A stretch of 64,000 nt of DNA from the NCBI GenBank assembly GCA_936432065.2, contig OW386293.2, positions 30,578,234-30,642,233 of the forward strand. The letters run 5' to 3'. This DNA comes from Rutpela maculata (taxonomy: Eukaryota; Arthropoda; Insecta; Coleoptera; Cerambycidae). The translations under genes were made by a program, and so were the position numbers. Position 1 is the first letter of the stretch, and every line of letters starts with the position of its first letter. This document shows positions 1 to 11,577 of the stretch, piece after piece. Below the pieces are notes generated by a model that was given only the letters and a program-made list of their open reading frames with translations, searched no databases and was not told where the DNA came from.

Positions 1-1
1 C

Positions 2-355
2 AACAGACCACCTGAAACTTTGTATAACCAAAAAGAGTTAATAACCAAATACGTTAGGGATTTAAACAACAGAATATCTCACTACTATAAAATAGCCCGT
101 AGTCGAACGCAAGCTCAAAAGGAGAAAGCGAAAGTTCGCTTTGATAGAAATGTTCCCCAAAAACGACCCGAATACAAAATAGGTGACTTAGTTTACGTAA
201 AAGAATCACAAATCAAAAACAAATTGCAAAACAAATTTAACGGTCCTTTTAAAATAAAAGAAATTTTTCAAAATTCTGCTACCTTATTAAACCTCGAAAC
301 GAAACAAGAAACCAAAGTAAATTTTGATAGAATGAAACCATATACTGAAAATTAA
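2..355 (+). CDS. errantivirus pol, 3' end (integrase C-terminus), partial
   Basis: This is the open 3' end of a Gypsy/Ty3-type pol gene whose start lies off the left edge. The reading frame is open from base 2 and stops at 353-355. The visible part is basic and lysine-rich. It contains the integrase C-terminal module: a 'GDLVYVK' beta-strand motif followed by a 'GPF' (GPY/F-type) motif near residue 75, which in this family binds DNA next to the integrase core. The stop is followed within 10 bases by a splice acceptor and the env gene, the usual pol-env order of errantiviruses. No RT or RNase H is in view. The family call is firm, and the exact genus is not determined. Confidence 0.85.
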   Translation, partial: NRPPETLYNQKELITKYVRDLNNRISHYYKIARSRTQAQKEKAKVRFDRNVPQKRPEYKIGDLVYVKESQIKNKLQNKFNGPFKIKEIFQNSATLLNLETKQETKVNFDRMKPYTEN

Positions 356-360
356 ATTTA

Positions 361-367
361 TTTTCAG
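361..367 (+). promoter_or_regulatory. splice acceptor of the env subgenomic RNA
   Basis: A pyrimidine-rich tract ending in TTTTCAG lies just after the pol stop. The env frame is open upstream of its first ATG back to this AG and encodes a short hydrophobic, leucine-rich stretch there. Gypsy-type errantiviruses make env from a spliced RNA, so the acceptor and the missing upstream ATG fit that model. The donor and first exon would lie outside the window. This is inference from sequence; no transcript is available. Confidence 0.6.
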
Positions 368-2207
368 GTTTCTCCTGCTGTTCGGATCAGCACTCTGTCA
401 ATACAAAATTATCCCAATCAATAACACCGTTGGTGTATACTACCACCAAGACACGGACATCATGGTGACAAATGACAAATGGACTCTACTAGTGCATAAA
501 AACATTTCATCCCTCAAACTAGCTTTTGACAAAAATCAAAATATCTTAGACAGAATCCTGTACACTCTCCATAATGGTGATCATAAGTCAATTATTTTTA
601 CGAGTGAAATTAAAACAGACTTTAACCTTTTAACACAAATATCCAACTCTATAAAAATGAAATTTGACGAAATCTTTTCAGATACAAAAAGATATAAACG
701 AGGAATACTTAACGGTATCGGTACAATATTCAAATCCATAACTGGTAACCTAGATGCTGAAGATGGCCAGTACTATACTAATTGTATAAATAAACTAAAT
801 AATGACGAACATCAATTGGAAAACTTAATCAAAAATCAAATTTCAGTTACAACTTCTGTTATTAAAAACTTCAACTCGACTATACAAAAATTACAAATTG
901 ACGAGGAAACCTTTAACAAAGATCTCGAAGAAATAGAACACACAATTCAAACAATGACTCAAGCTATCGAGGCTGCTCACATAAAACTAAAATTTTTATA
1001 CATTTCCGAACAATTAATGGCAAGCTATTTGTATATCGAAGATAATTTAAACGACATTCTAAATTCAATAACATTTGCCAGACTAGGAATCATTCACACG
1101 TCAATCATAACCCCTAATCATTTGGTAACAGCATTACAAGAAATTTCACAGAGCTTACGAAGGAACAATTTGCCTCTCCCCATTAAATTATCGGCAGTTG
1201 CTAAGTATTTGGATATTATTGAATTACAAGCGTTTCAAATGGATTCTAACTTAGTATTTGTTTTAACAATACCACTTGTTGAACCCCAAAATTATAACAC
1301 CTATCGCCTATATCCTATCCCGATACTTGATAACAGAACTGGTCTACATCATATTTTATCTATTTCACAAAAATATATCGCGAGAGATGATGATTCTTTG
1401 ATGTACATACCTATACAAAATTTGAAAGAATGCAAACCACTTTATTTTGGAACCAAACTATGTTCTAACCTGTTTGCATATCCTATCGACCAAAATGCCA
1501 TATGTGAAGCCAGAATACTAAAACCATTGCCAAAACTTCCAGAGAACTGTCAAACTTCCTTCATTATTAGTCAGGGATACAACGTCCAAGAACTTGAAGA
1601 CAACACATGGCTAGTAATTAATTCCGAACCACTTCACATTACCATCAACTGTCCAAAGAGAGAATCCACAACAGAGTTAATCAACAAAAATTCCATCATC
1701 AAACTACAACCAGGATGTTACGCCTATGCAGGCATTACTCGAATACAAGCCAGTGCCAAAGACTTCTCCGAAATTAAAGACAATTCACATCCTATCCAAA
1801 TTCCTTTTGAATGCTGTAATCACATGCCCGACAAAATCGAAATTCCAAAATTAAAACCACTCAAATTAAACAATCTCGACGTAGAAGATCTAAATATTGC
1901 AAAAACCAAATTGGACCAATATTCCAAAGACCTGGATGACCTCATAAACGAGCCTTTTGTGACCAAACACGTATCTTGGTTCACGTATTTCATAATCACT
2001 CTCATCATCCTGTTAGTTGTACTTTACATAACTTGTAAATGCAGAAGAAGAAGATGTAGAGCATTGCGAATCCAACCCTCAACGGACAACCCTCCTTCAC
2101 CTCCTTCAGAGCGAAGCAGAGTATTCACCAAATTTCCTAGACTTATCCCTCCAAGAAAGCGACCCGGTATTAAACCTCAAGAAGAAGAGGACATCGAGTT
2201 AACATAG
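368..2207 (+). CDS. env: errantivirus envelope protein (baculovirus F-like fusion protein)
   Basis: The class I fusion glycoprotein of an insect errantivirus. The first ATG is at 462 (581 residues), but the frame is open from the splice acceptor at 367 and the extra segment looks like a signal peptide core, so translation probably starts on an upstream exon. A furin-type R-x-K-R site ends at residue 80 (counted from the ATG at 462) and is followed by a glycine-rich hydrophobic fusion-peptide region. Long helical stretches lie at about residues 100-190, a cysteine-containing ectodomain at 325-455, and a single transmembrane helix at about 508-528, followed by a cysteine/arginine-rich cytoplasmic tail. 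This order matches the F-like Env of Gypsy/ZAM-type elements. No internal stop is seen. The tail is repeated in the deleted minus-strand copy at 59.24-59.52 kb. Whether it is functional is unknown. Confidence 0.88.
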
Positions 2208-2446
2208 ACTTTCATATGTGGAGTTTTACCCTTGTCTATTAATTTAGACCATTGTATTTTATTCTTATTACATTTATGTAATGTATTACTCACTTATTAT
2301 TATTATCATTTACCAATTTTAACTTTTATGTATTTTATTATTTTGCTTTGTATTCATTCAACATTGTTTCAATTTATTTTGCATTATATTCATTTAACAT
2401 TTCTAACAATTTTCAAAAGTTGCTGCATAACATCAACTTTTTTATT

Positions 2447-2457
2447 AAGGGGGAAGT
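2447..2457 (+). other. polypurine tract
   Basis: A run of purines ending in GGGGGAAG lies directly before the LTR start (TGTTATAT). This is the expected position of the plus-strand primer in an LTR retroelement. The same tract is present, inverted, beside the minus-strand LTR near 59.05 kb. Confidence 0.7.
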
Positions 2458-2789
2458 TGTTATATAAAATTATACGCTTATTATAAAGACTTAGTAATAA
2501 CAAACCTTCACAGGTATATCATAGTACATGATAACGACTTCTCTTATTAATCGCTTATCTTAGAGATATTATATTTCACCTTTGTTTCTCACATTTTATG
2601 CTGACTGTCGAATTGCATTTCCTTTGTTCTATATTTTGCTTACTCAGGTTCTGTATGTTATAAATACTACTAGACATGCTTTGTAAAGCCAGTTATTAAA
2701 CTCAGTTAGAATGCAACATTTCTAATTTATTATTCCTTCTCCAAGAGCCAACGTTGGCTCCATTAAATAAATAAATCCTTTTTAAAAAG
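2458..2789 (+). repeat. errantivirus 3' LTR
   Basis: About 330 bp starting TGTTATATAAAA after the polypurine tract. Two related copies occur inverted at 58721-59045 and 59531-59866. The shared end is an AATAAATC(C)TTTTTAAAAA sequence, which also supplies a polyadenylation-like signal. The 5' LTR of this copy is outside the window, so its target duplication cannot be read. Confidence 0.8.
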
Positions 2790-3340
2790 TCACTCATGTG
2801 AACCGTGATCTAACATATATATATATATATATGTTTTAAATGCCTTGAGAGGCGGTGGCATCCATCCCCTATAAATTAGCAAGCCCCCGCACAATATAGA
2901 AACTTTTCTGTGAAGCATTTACTATTATACTGCCAAAAATGAACGAAATCCGTTCAATATGACATTATTCCGAAGTTTTGCGTATTTTTTACCTCTAGGT
3001 ACTGTACTATACTAGCATGATGGAACTTAGATCATCAGTATATAGAAATAATGGTTATGTTATTGTTTTTCATATTGAATGAGGGTATGAAAGACGTTCA
3101 TAGGATGTCTCGTAAGGGGATTTCTTGTTGATATACTAATGTGATCAGGTTTGTATCAGAGCCGTAGTCTTGGGGAGGCATTGGGTTTTATCAGACTTGG
3201 CAAAAGTTGTAAATTTTAGGCATGAGTTGGCAAGGCAAGTCGTTCATCGTCATATTCTGTTAAGTGCAGGCGCGTGCTGGCCCATCGGGAAATGGGAGTT
3301 TCTTGGTGGGTCCAAAATTTTTTCCAATTTTCTCAATGAA
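2790..3340. other. AT-rich stretch, no gene
   Basis: Holds a short (TA)n tract near 2815-2832. Apart from a segment at 3148-3180 that shares a short motif with the fold-back element that follows, nothing coding or structured is recognisable. Confidence 0.5.
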
Positions 3341-3341
3341 A

Positions 3342-3829
3342 AAATTGGAGAGGAATTTTTTTTTATTTTCTCCCCGCGTTCATCAAAATTTCCAGTTTGG
3401 AGGGAAACATCCCCCCCCCGCTCGTCAATTTTCAAAGCCTTTCAGCACGCTCCTGCCTGGGACCTTTTCTAACAGAGTGGCTTCTTATGTTCATGTAGTT
3501 AGCAACCTCCCAAGAAGGTTGCGTCGCCACGGCTCTGGTTTGTAAACAATATTTTTCAATTATTGAAAAATATTGTTTTGGATATTCAGCAGATAACTTT
3601 CAAAGAAGCCACTCGTTCTTTCCATGTACTGATACAAACCAGAGCCGTGGCGAGGCAACCTTCTTGGGAAGTTGCTAACTCCATGAACATAAGAAGCCAC
3701 TCTGTTAGGAAAGGTCCCAGGCAGGCGCGTGCTGAAAGGCTTTGAAAATTGACGAGCGGGGGGGGATGTTTCCCTCCAAACTGGAAATTTTGATGAACGC
3801 GGGGAGAAAATAAACAAAATCCCCTCCAA
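3342..3829. mobile_element. fold-back (palindromic) element, about 200 bp arms
   Basis: Arms at about 3342-3541 and 3633-3829 are inverted copies of each other, differing at few positions and including a run of Cs against a run of Gs. The 90 bp loop contains a second perfect small hairpin (3547-3575). The frames open on both strands here are by-products of the palindrome and are not genes. This is a non-autonomous fold-back or MITE; no target duplication was resolved. Confidence 0.75.
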
Positions 3830-3839
3830 TTTTACACAA

Positions 3840-4474
3840 TTGTAAAGAGAAATAAAAGATATTTACTTATACAAATATCTAAATATTTTAATGTGTTCTG
3901 TATTTACGGATTGAAGTTCTATACAGTTTAGTTTCATCTACTAAACTAAAAGAGCATTATACTAAACTGGTGACTAAGTAATATTCTGTTTTCAGCAAAT
4001 TGGTTGGTGTTATAAAATAAAAAACATATTTTCTTATATATAAATGAAAACTACAGGATTTGTAGCTAAAAGTGGTTGTAGGTTCTAACTCAAAAATGTG
4101 TCTCTATAAGTTCAACGAGCATAACATTAATATTTCTTAACGTTTATGCGTATGCTGGCGCAGATAGTTTATTCAAGTAAACAGCTAAATTATTAGGGTT
4201 AGGTTCCTAGGATGGTCCAAGGGAGGTAAACTAAAAATTACCTAAGGATTTAATAATAGATCACGCTACCGTGTATTTAATATAATAGTCGGCTTGGCAC
4301 CAGCAGAATGGTATAAAAATATAATACGCATTAAAAACAAGTTGCAGCACAATGATACACGTTTATAACTCATTTTAGAGATAAAAATAGAAAATTTATA
4401 TTAATAAATTTGCTCATCGATTTTGCATGAAAACAAAATAAAGTACCTATTAAAAGGTGTGTTTCGTATGCAAT
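3840..4474. other. AT-rich stretch, no gene
   Basis: No coding potential and no internal repeat recognised. Confidence 0.4.
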
Positions 4475-5036
4475 AAAGGACCCCGCACACCATATAGGGG
4501 GATTTCTGCCTCCAGTCAAATTTAATCTAACCCACGTAAAAATGTTCTTTTGAACCCCCTGAACAAATGTTCAAATGCAGCCAGGTCCGAAAAGGTCTTC
4601 GTTTCGAAATACGTTTTAAAATTGGAAAAATTAAATTAAAGTTGGCTTTGATTTTATGACAGAACTGCATAATTAATTCTTAAATAACACCATATTTTTT
4701 TTACTCATGTTAATGACACCGTGGGTCTTCAAGGGCTTCGCTACAGTTTTTTCAATTCAAGAATAAAGTTGTGATAATTTTTTTTTTAAACAAAAAACTT
4801 CTGTTAAGTTCTGTGACTCAAAATCTTATGATGAATTATTGTTCTCCGAGCTTCCTAGGATTAGAGTTGTTCTTTTTTTATCTGAACTTTCAGAGCGTAT
4901 CATGTTTTTATACTCTTCGCAAAAACGAAGAGTATATTGTATTTGATTGGCACATTTCTAAATCAGTAAATATCGCTCGTAGAGAAAAAATTTTTATATC
5001 GTTATGTTAGTGAACGAATTCTGAACAACTTTCAAA

Positions 5037-5215
5037 ATGTCCGTTTGCCCGTCCGTCTGCCCGTCCGTCCGTCCGTCCGTGTGTCCGTCCGTCCGTCCGT
5101 CCGTCCGTGTGTCCGTCCGTCCGTGTGTCCGTGTGTCCGCCTGTCCGTCTGTCCGTCCGCCTGTCCGCCTGTCTGTCCGTCTGTCCGTCCGTCTGTCCGT
5201 CCGTCCGTCCGTCTC
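5037..5215. repeat. (GTCC)n / (GTCT)n microsatellite
   Basis: An imperfect tetranucleotide array inside R1. Three of its reading frames are open because the unit has no stops; the predicted products are repetitive and not real proteins. Confidence 0.9.
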
Positions 5216-5550
5216 AAGAAAGAAAAATCCGATTGTATTGAAATTTGGAGAGTAACTTAGTGTTAGCTAGAGGAAGAACCCTATTGTTTTGTAACAATAT
5301 AGATTGGTAAATAAAAAAGTTAATAGTAATTTAAAATTTAAAAAAATATTTTTTACATTTTTTATGGTTTGTAATAAATATAAACTTTGCGAAATGTTAT
5401 TTCCTATCACTATTTTTTTTAATACATTTTACTAATGTGTGTTTCCCTAATAATCACAATAAATTTTCTAATGGTATATATTACACTCATTAACAATTTT
5501 AGTAATAAGAAATGGTGGTGTAGCGGCAAGAGTTTCGTCTCGCAATCCAA

Positions 5551-6223
5551 ATCAGAATGCATAATGCCCCATTCCAGATCAAACACCCCCTACCATACCA
5601 AGCGTTGCCTATCTTCCGGCAACCTCTTCCCTAGCCATACTTTCCTATACCACAACCTACTATTTCCACATCTTTGATCTTTCCTCAACTTTATCTTTCC
5701 AATCCTTTCTATTCTCTTTCTGTATGTTCTATTTTTGTTCCTTTTTTTATTCTGTTTGTTCTTTGTGTCATCAAAAATTTAATTTTGGCCGATAAATTTC
5801 TAAAAAATTCAAACATTTTTAAACCCTATCCTTTTTCCACCACATTTTCCTGGCGTCAGGGAGACCACCAGGTCGGCAGTTCTCGTACGGGTTTTTTCGT
5901 TTAGCTTTTCACCCGAGTCAGCAGCCAAAATTTATTTAGTGTTATAACCAGTTACTAGTTCTAAGTTTTATATGTATTAGTTTTAGGCCTTTGTGGGCAG
6001 CATTATTTTCAAAGGTATTATTAATTTTAAACCCACGCTAGGTGGGTAGGAATTTTAATTGTTCTTTATATCATTGTCGTCAAGCCGAACCGAACCTGAT
6101 ACGCCCAGCCCTACAATCACCACGGCGCTACGCGCTGTGGTTGTCTGGCTGGCTCCGGGCCAGGTTTCGGGGAGGCGCATATGTATCTATAAATGTTAAT
6201 AAATTTTATTTGCTTGCTTGCTT
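5551..6223 (+). mobile_element. 5'-truncated Jockey-type LINE, copy 1 (3' UTR only)
   Basis: Matches the end of the LINE at 49387-50865, from the last codons through the 3' UTR. A 9 bp target duplication, GCAATCCAA, lies at 5542-5550 and 6224-6232. The 3' end has a (TTGC)n tail that runs into the target site. The UTR includes a stem-loop at 6121-6139. Confidence 0.75.
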
Positions 6224-6433
6224 GCAATCCAAGGGTCTCGGGTTCGATCCCTCACATCGTGATTTTTTTTTCATATATTTTTTTTTTCACAACAAAGTTG
6301 GTATCACAAAATTTAGAATGTCCAAAAATTAACATTATTTACAAGAAAAATGCGAAGAGTATCCTATAGAATGTGTAACAATTATACAAAAAGCTCAGTA
6401 AATCGGCGAAGAGTATAATGCTTCCACTAGTTT

Positions 6434-7126
6434 ATTTTAAATGCCCATTAAATGGGCAATTTAATCAGGTTCATTGATTTTTATTTGAACTATAATTATG
6501 GAATTTTGTGTGGTAATCTTACCTAATCAATTTAGATCAGTAATTCGTGTCCACGTACTCAAAAAATGCCGATATTTTTAAAAAAATAACACAGGATAGT
6601 AGGAAATTCAATGAATCAAAACAATGTTATTATTGACAAGTGAAAAATAAATAAAAAAGTGTGAAATAAAACTTAATATTTCGTTGTTTTACTATTGATT
6701 TCGATGGAAACAGCAATAGAATTTAGTCATTAAGACAAGGTAACTTTGGGTGATTATGGATTTGGAACGATCTTTAGGGCTCCATATCTCGAAACGAAGA
6801 CCTTTTCGGACCTGGCTGCATTGAACATTTGTTCAGGGGGTTCAAAAGAACATTTTTACGTGGGTTAGATTAAATTTGACTGGAGGCAGAAATCCCCCTA
6901 TATGGTGTGCGGAGTCCTTTGGAGATTACAAAAAAATAAGTTGAAAGTGTATAAATAAAATAAATTATATTAAAAATTCACAAGGCAGACAAGACTCTCA
7001 CTTAAAGCAGTAATTATACTAATTTTTGGATGGAGAAAAAAGGCAAGAGAGACTTAACAGAAAAATACATCGCCCTGAACTAGTCGGTTACACTGTTAGT
7101 CCTGCCAATGAATGGTTTCTAAAAAG
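6434..7126. other. AT-rich stretch outside elements
   Basis: Contains a small perfect palindrome (TGCCCAT/ATGGGCA, about 6441-6458) and the right arm of the inverted pair at 6787-6920. No coding sequence recognised. Confidence 0.4.
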
Positions 7127-7662
7127 TAATGCCGAGATCACAATTTTTGACTTGAGAGCTGTGTTTGGACGATTTAGGAGGTAAATATACTAAAAGTCCC
7201 CGAACCTGGGGGGTGGAAGGGGCTGCGGGGGGGGGGGGGGGGTCACGAAGAAGGTCCCGGTTTTTGGTTTTTCGCTCATATCTCGAAAACGGTTAGCCCT
7301 AATCAAAAAGTGGTTATATGCAAAATTAAAACTGACTAAATTTTCTACAATAATGTTTCTATTAATTTTTTTCGTATCTGTTATGGTTCAGTAATGAATT
7401 GTATATCTTTTGACTGTATTCTAACTTTATTATATTTATTATAAATTTTGCATATAGCCACTGTTTGATTAGGGCTAACCATTTTCGAGATATGAGCGAA
7501 AAACCAAAAACCGGGACCTTCTTCGTGCCTCCCTGCAGCCCCCCCACCTCCTACGTTCGGGGACTTTTGGTATGTTTACCTCCTAAATAGTCCAAATACA
7601 GCCCCCAGGTAAAAAATTGTGATCTCGGCATTTCCCTATAGACCCCCTTATTGAACGTTTAT
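7127..7662. mobile_element. palindromic element, family P7, copy 1
   Basis: Inverted arms at about 7127-7335 and 7440-7634 share a block reading 'gatctcggcattt' and a conserved 'ctcatatctcgaaaacgg' segment. A half copy occurs at 61025-61352. A run of about 17 Gs (near 7226) lies in the left arm. Homology to the second copy extends past the right arm, so the true element is longer than the palindrome. Confidence 0.65.
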
Positions 7663-9140
7663 TGACGGGGCTATGTACCACCACGTTATATTTGACAACA
7701 GTCTTGTTATGATTAGTGAAAACTGTCCACCATAGGACTCACTATGAATAAAGTGACCATATTTAAATCTTGCTAATGGGGGAGGAGGGGGTGAAAAAAA
7801 ATGTCTACGGGTCTTGTAATTGATGAACTGGGGACGGGAATGTGAATTTTTTTTAGCGAGCGGGTTGGGTTTTTGTTGGGTTAGTGAAACCACGGGAATG
7901 GGGAATACTTACATTGGGGGACAGCTCCATGAAAAAGGGGACTGTCCCCCCTAATGGGGGACGAATGGTTGCTTTAATTATTAGTGAACTACTTATATGA
8001 TTATATTCTAATGCATGTTTAAAAGGTGGCATGGTTTTGAGTTGTAATTTAGTTTTTCTGGCTATTTATGTGTGTTTATTCTTTTATGCAATTATATGTG
8101 CGATTGACCCATATTGGACATATATATTACATGTGACATTACACTCGTCATTTTCTTTATAGACGCATTAAGTTTGTTTTCTATATGTATCTTGAATTTA
8201 AGTTTTGTAAACAAATTTGATTGTATATATTTTGTTAGGTACTGTTATCTTTTTGATTCTCTAGTATATCAAAATTCTTTATCACACATTTGGTATGTAC
8301 AGAATATAAATATATTATTTATCACACTATTAACTGGTTGATTCATTTTATTATAAATTATGTACTTATCTATTTTTTTTACTACCGGTTCTTACAAATA
8401 TTTCGGATATGAATTTCTAGTACGTGTTTAAGTTTTTTAGATTTTCATGTCTTTAGTTTTCGTGACATATATGAATTGCACGACATGTTAAGTTCTTGAT
8501 AACATTCATTTTGTACTTATTTAATTTAATTTTAAATAACTTCGTGACCAAAAGTCGTTTGTGCACAATGGTTTCAATAATCCCATTTCTATTTTATTTT
8601 ATTGTATGGTTAAACCTAAGAAGTTATGTTTTTCATTTTCAGTAGTAAATTGCAGTAGTGGATGATATTTATTAAAACCATCAGCCGTGTATTAAATTGA
8701 AAAAGAAAATGTAATTAAATACGTGAATCTGTGGTATTGCCGTAGAGAGTTTTTAGCTAAGCTTTGAGTATTGCGCTCCACCGATTCTAATTTAACTATT
8801 ATTAATTATTCTATTACTTCTAAGCTTGCAAATGTACGCATTCTCTTCGAAAAAAATGAGCAAATTCAAAAAAATATATATATCTCGGCATTTTGTAGAT
8901 GTTTGAAAAAAACTAATTTTTGAACATCCAGTATCTTAAAACGAACCAATTTGTGACATTTTCATGTTTATCTACGTAATTAACCTCGTAATTTACCGCC
9001 AATTTACTTTCATTTTTACAGTGTATATGTAAAATTCAGCTTTTACCGTGAAAATAATATTTTTCGACCCCCATGTCTCACACCCCGATTGAAATTTTAA
9101 GGATTTGGGTTTTATATTTATTTTGGAAGCATTATAGTGT
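7663..9140. other. AT-rich stretch, no gene
   Basis: A short hairpin of a GGGGGACAG stem lies near 7914-7950. The open frame at 8114-8341 is low complexity and hydrophobic with no recognisable family. Nothing else is supported. Confidence 0.4.
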
Positions 9141-9806
9141 GAGATCCCAGAGCCACCAGACCTACGTCATTTTAGCAAAGCTAATATTTTAACAACAAAT
9201 AGTGTAATATCTAGTTAAGAACGTATGCGTATTTGCTAGTTTGAAAGCGGGGCCCTTTTGCAGAAAACGGGTACAAAAGGTACATACAAATTTTACTCCG
9301 CACGTTAAAGTACGATAGCTGGATTATTTTACAAGTAACACGCTAACTACATGGTGTAAGCGTCAACCTCCGAATCTTAAGGTCCGAGGTTCGATCCCTG
9401 AGCATTCTCAGTTTTTTTTTCAAATATACGTACTAAGAAAAAAGTTATGGCCAAAAATAATAAATATTTCCCTATCGGTTGTCTCTTTCTTGGTAATCGC
9501 CATCAAAAGTTAATATTTGTTGAAAGAAAAAAGCTGAGAACGTTTAGGATCGAACCTCGGACCTTAAGATTCGGAGGTTGACGTTTACACCACGTCGTTA
9601 GTATGTCACATGGAAAATAAACCAGCTATCATACTTTAACGTACTGAGTAAAATTTGTATGTACCTTTTGTACCTGTTTTCTGCAAAAGGGCCCCGCTTT
9701 CAAACTAGCAAATACGCATACGTTCTTAACTAGATATTACATTATTTGTTGTCAAAATATTAGCTTTACTAAAATGACGTAGGTCTGGCAGCTCTGGGAT
9801 CTTGGA
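9141..9806. mobile_element. palindromic element with mirrored tRNA-like boxes
   Basis: Arms at 9141-9416 and 9533-9806 (about 275 bp each) surround a 116 bp spacer. Near the inner end of each arm is a tRNA-like segment ending in a GGTTCGATCCC B-box match, once on each strand (about 9391 and 9550). A Pol III promoter on each strand is possible. No coding sequence. Confidence 0.7.
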
Positions 9807-10230
9807 CTATTACCTAAGTATGTCAAATTTGACTTTTACATTTGACTTTGCTCTTTGCTTGCCTCGCAGCTAGAAGAGCAGGTCGTAGTTTCAGTCGATT
9901 CATCGATGCCATCAATTTGCAAAACAAACCTGTACATTTAAATGTGACTGCACATACTGAGGATGCTAGCAGGGTGAACTGGTCTTTAATCTCCAGTTTT
10001 GCCACTCCATCATTGGTAAATTATTTATAACAAAAAATTGACCACTTTAAAAAATAATAAGAATTTGATGAAAGAACAACTGTTTTACTCAAAGCACTTA
10101 TTAATTAAAACAACTTTTGATTTCACTAACGATTTTTTTTTTTCATTATTTCTCAAATATGTGAAAACCTGTGTGATACTAATAAGGGAATATCTGATAT
10201 CCTTACAATACAGTAACTTTATACATCCTG
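9807..10230. other. stretch with no supported gene
   Basis: A 60-codon frame is open on both strands at 9823-10030, but neither product matches a family I recognise. Confidence 0.35.
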
Positions 10231-10902
10231 CCTGACGTCAAATCAGGTGTCTATGCTTTTTTAATATGTTGTATAGTAGTGGAGTAAAAAACAGGGGAAA
10301 AGTCGCTTCCTTCTCGAGTTTTTTTTTTTAATCTTAGAACAAACCTAGATATATGCCATTTCGTTAAGTAGGTCGATGTTCATTAGAAATCATGAAATAC
10401 GACATTTTTTAGTGGTCACGGACATTGTTATTTTTAAAAAGGTGTGAAATTTTTTTTTTTAAATCATGTTTTTTTGAACATCTAATGCCATAACTCAAAA
10501 ACGAATGGAGCTATCCACATGAACTTTTTTTTGTTATAAAACACACTTAAGCGCTTCTATCTGTGTATAGTATTGTTAACTAAAACATTTTTGAGTTTGT
10601 TAAAAACTTAGATAACCTTGAAAGTTCAGAAAATACGCAATCAAATTTTCACTAAGCTACAAACTTTTTTGTTTTTGGAAATTTTGTATAACATGCCGAA
10701 GAAAATAAAGCCAAAAGACCAAAAAAGTTTTTGATAGCAAACATTTTATTGTGTCTTTTACAGTTTAGGTACAGTGATTTTTTTTAGAGCGCGCGAATTG
10801 CAGAAATGGAATATTAATACGCCCGCGTCCACTAAAACTAACTAGTCTCAGGGCGGTGTACTATCAACGTTATTCGTTTTCGTCGAAGGTCAAATTATAA
10901 AA

Positions 10903-11577
10903 CCGCTTCCCAAGGAATCACTACTTCCACATCCAGATCTTCTATCCAAGTCTCTCAGAACGAAAAAAATTTGAATGTGGAAATAATTTTTTATGGAACT
11001 TTAATAATATAATATTTGAAATCGTCTACCCTAAAAACCTATAAAACGATATGCCACATCGGTAGTGAGGCTGAGGGTGGTGGAAGGGGAGTAGTAGTAG
11101 TGGTGGATAAAGTAAAAAAAAAATTGAGGCCTTTGGTTCTTGTACACACACTAAATGACAATTTTATTTTTTTCGCCCCCTTGAATAATGGGGTGGGAGT
11201 TGGTAATGTGGGTGGTTAATGCCAAAAAAAATTTTGAGAGCTTAGCTTCTCTTATATATACTAAATACCAGTTTTATGGACTCTTACTTGCTTGATTTGT
11301 CTATTTACCTCCATTTACCCCCAACCCTTTTACGGAATAATCTAGTTCCAGATCTCGTTAAAATACATGGTACGTGTACCAAATTTCAAGTCAATAACTT
11401 AAACGGTTCCAGAGTAATCGTGCGCACAAAAAAGTTACAGACAGACAGACCGACAGACAGAATTTTTTTTGATCAAACTTAAAATCTCGTCGTTTAATGA
11501 CATTCTAAGCCTATTTGGATAATACAAATTTTCAAAAATATTTTTGTCCATACTATATTTCCACTGAATGTGGAAGT
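10903..11577 (-). mobile_element. dispersed element A, copy 1
   Basis: About 675 bp. On the minus strand it starts ACTTCCACAT and ends GCAGCGG-like, with T-runs at both junctions. The 5' end forms a short hairpin, and a copy of the same motif, inverted, lies about 30 bp before the 3' end. A (CTGT)n tract and a GTAACTTTTTTGTGCGCAC motif are shared with the copies at 14671 and 55156. Non-coding. Confidence 0.7.

Larger units (their letters stand above)
4909..6433 (+). mobile_element. dispersed element R1, copy 1 (interrupted by a LINE)
   Basis: Homologous end to end with 48859-51084. It starts with a TATACTCTTCG hairpin and ends with the matching CGAAGAGTATA motif plus a short shared tail ending CTAGTTT. 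Inside are a (GTCC)n/(GTCT)n microsatellite, an AT-rich block and a tRNA-like stretch with an exact B-box-type motif near 6240. Without the LINE and its target duplication it is about 840 bp. The inverted ends suggest a DNA-type element and the internal boxes suggest tRNA ancestry; the class is unresolved. Frames through the microsatellite are artefacts. Confidence 0.65.
4475..6920. repeat. inverted repeat pair (134 bp arms) flanking a 2.2 kb interval
   Basis: 4475-4608 and 6787-6920 are near-identical inverted copies. The interval between them is filled by another element (R1 copy 1, 4909-6433) and AT-rich sequence. The simplest reading is a palindromic MITE or TIR element split by a later insertion. 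No clear target duplication is visible outside the arms. Confidence 0.7.

Noticed and set aside
3170..3829. Frames of similar protein sequence on both strands
   Set aside because: They are the two arms of one palindrome read in each direction.
5032..5260. Three overlapping reading frames rich in V-C-P-S or T-D-G-R
   Set aside because: They are translations of a (GTCC)n microsatellite.
6224..6262. Intact tRNA gene ending in the GGTTCGATCCC box
   Set aside because: Acceptor and anticodon stems do not pair well and the sequence is interrupted; called tRNA-like only.
9823..10030. Opposed 60-codon frames on both strands
   Set aside because: No family match, no splice or start context.
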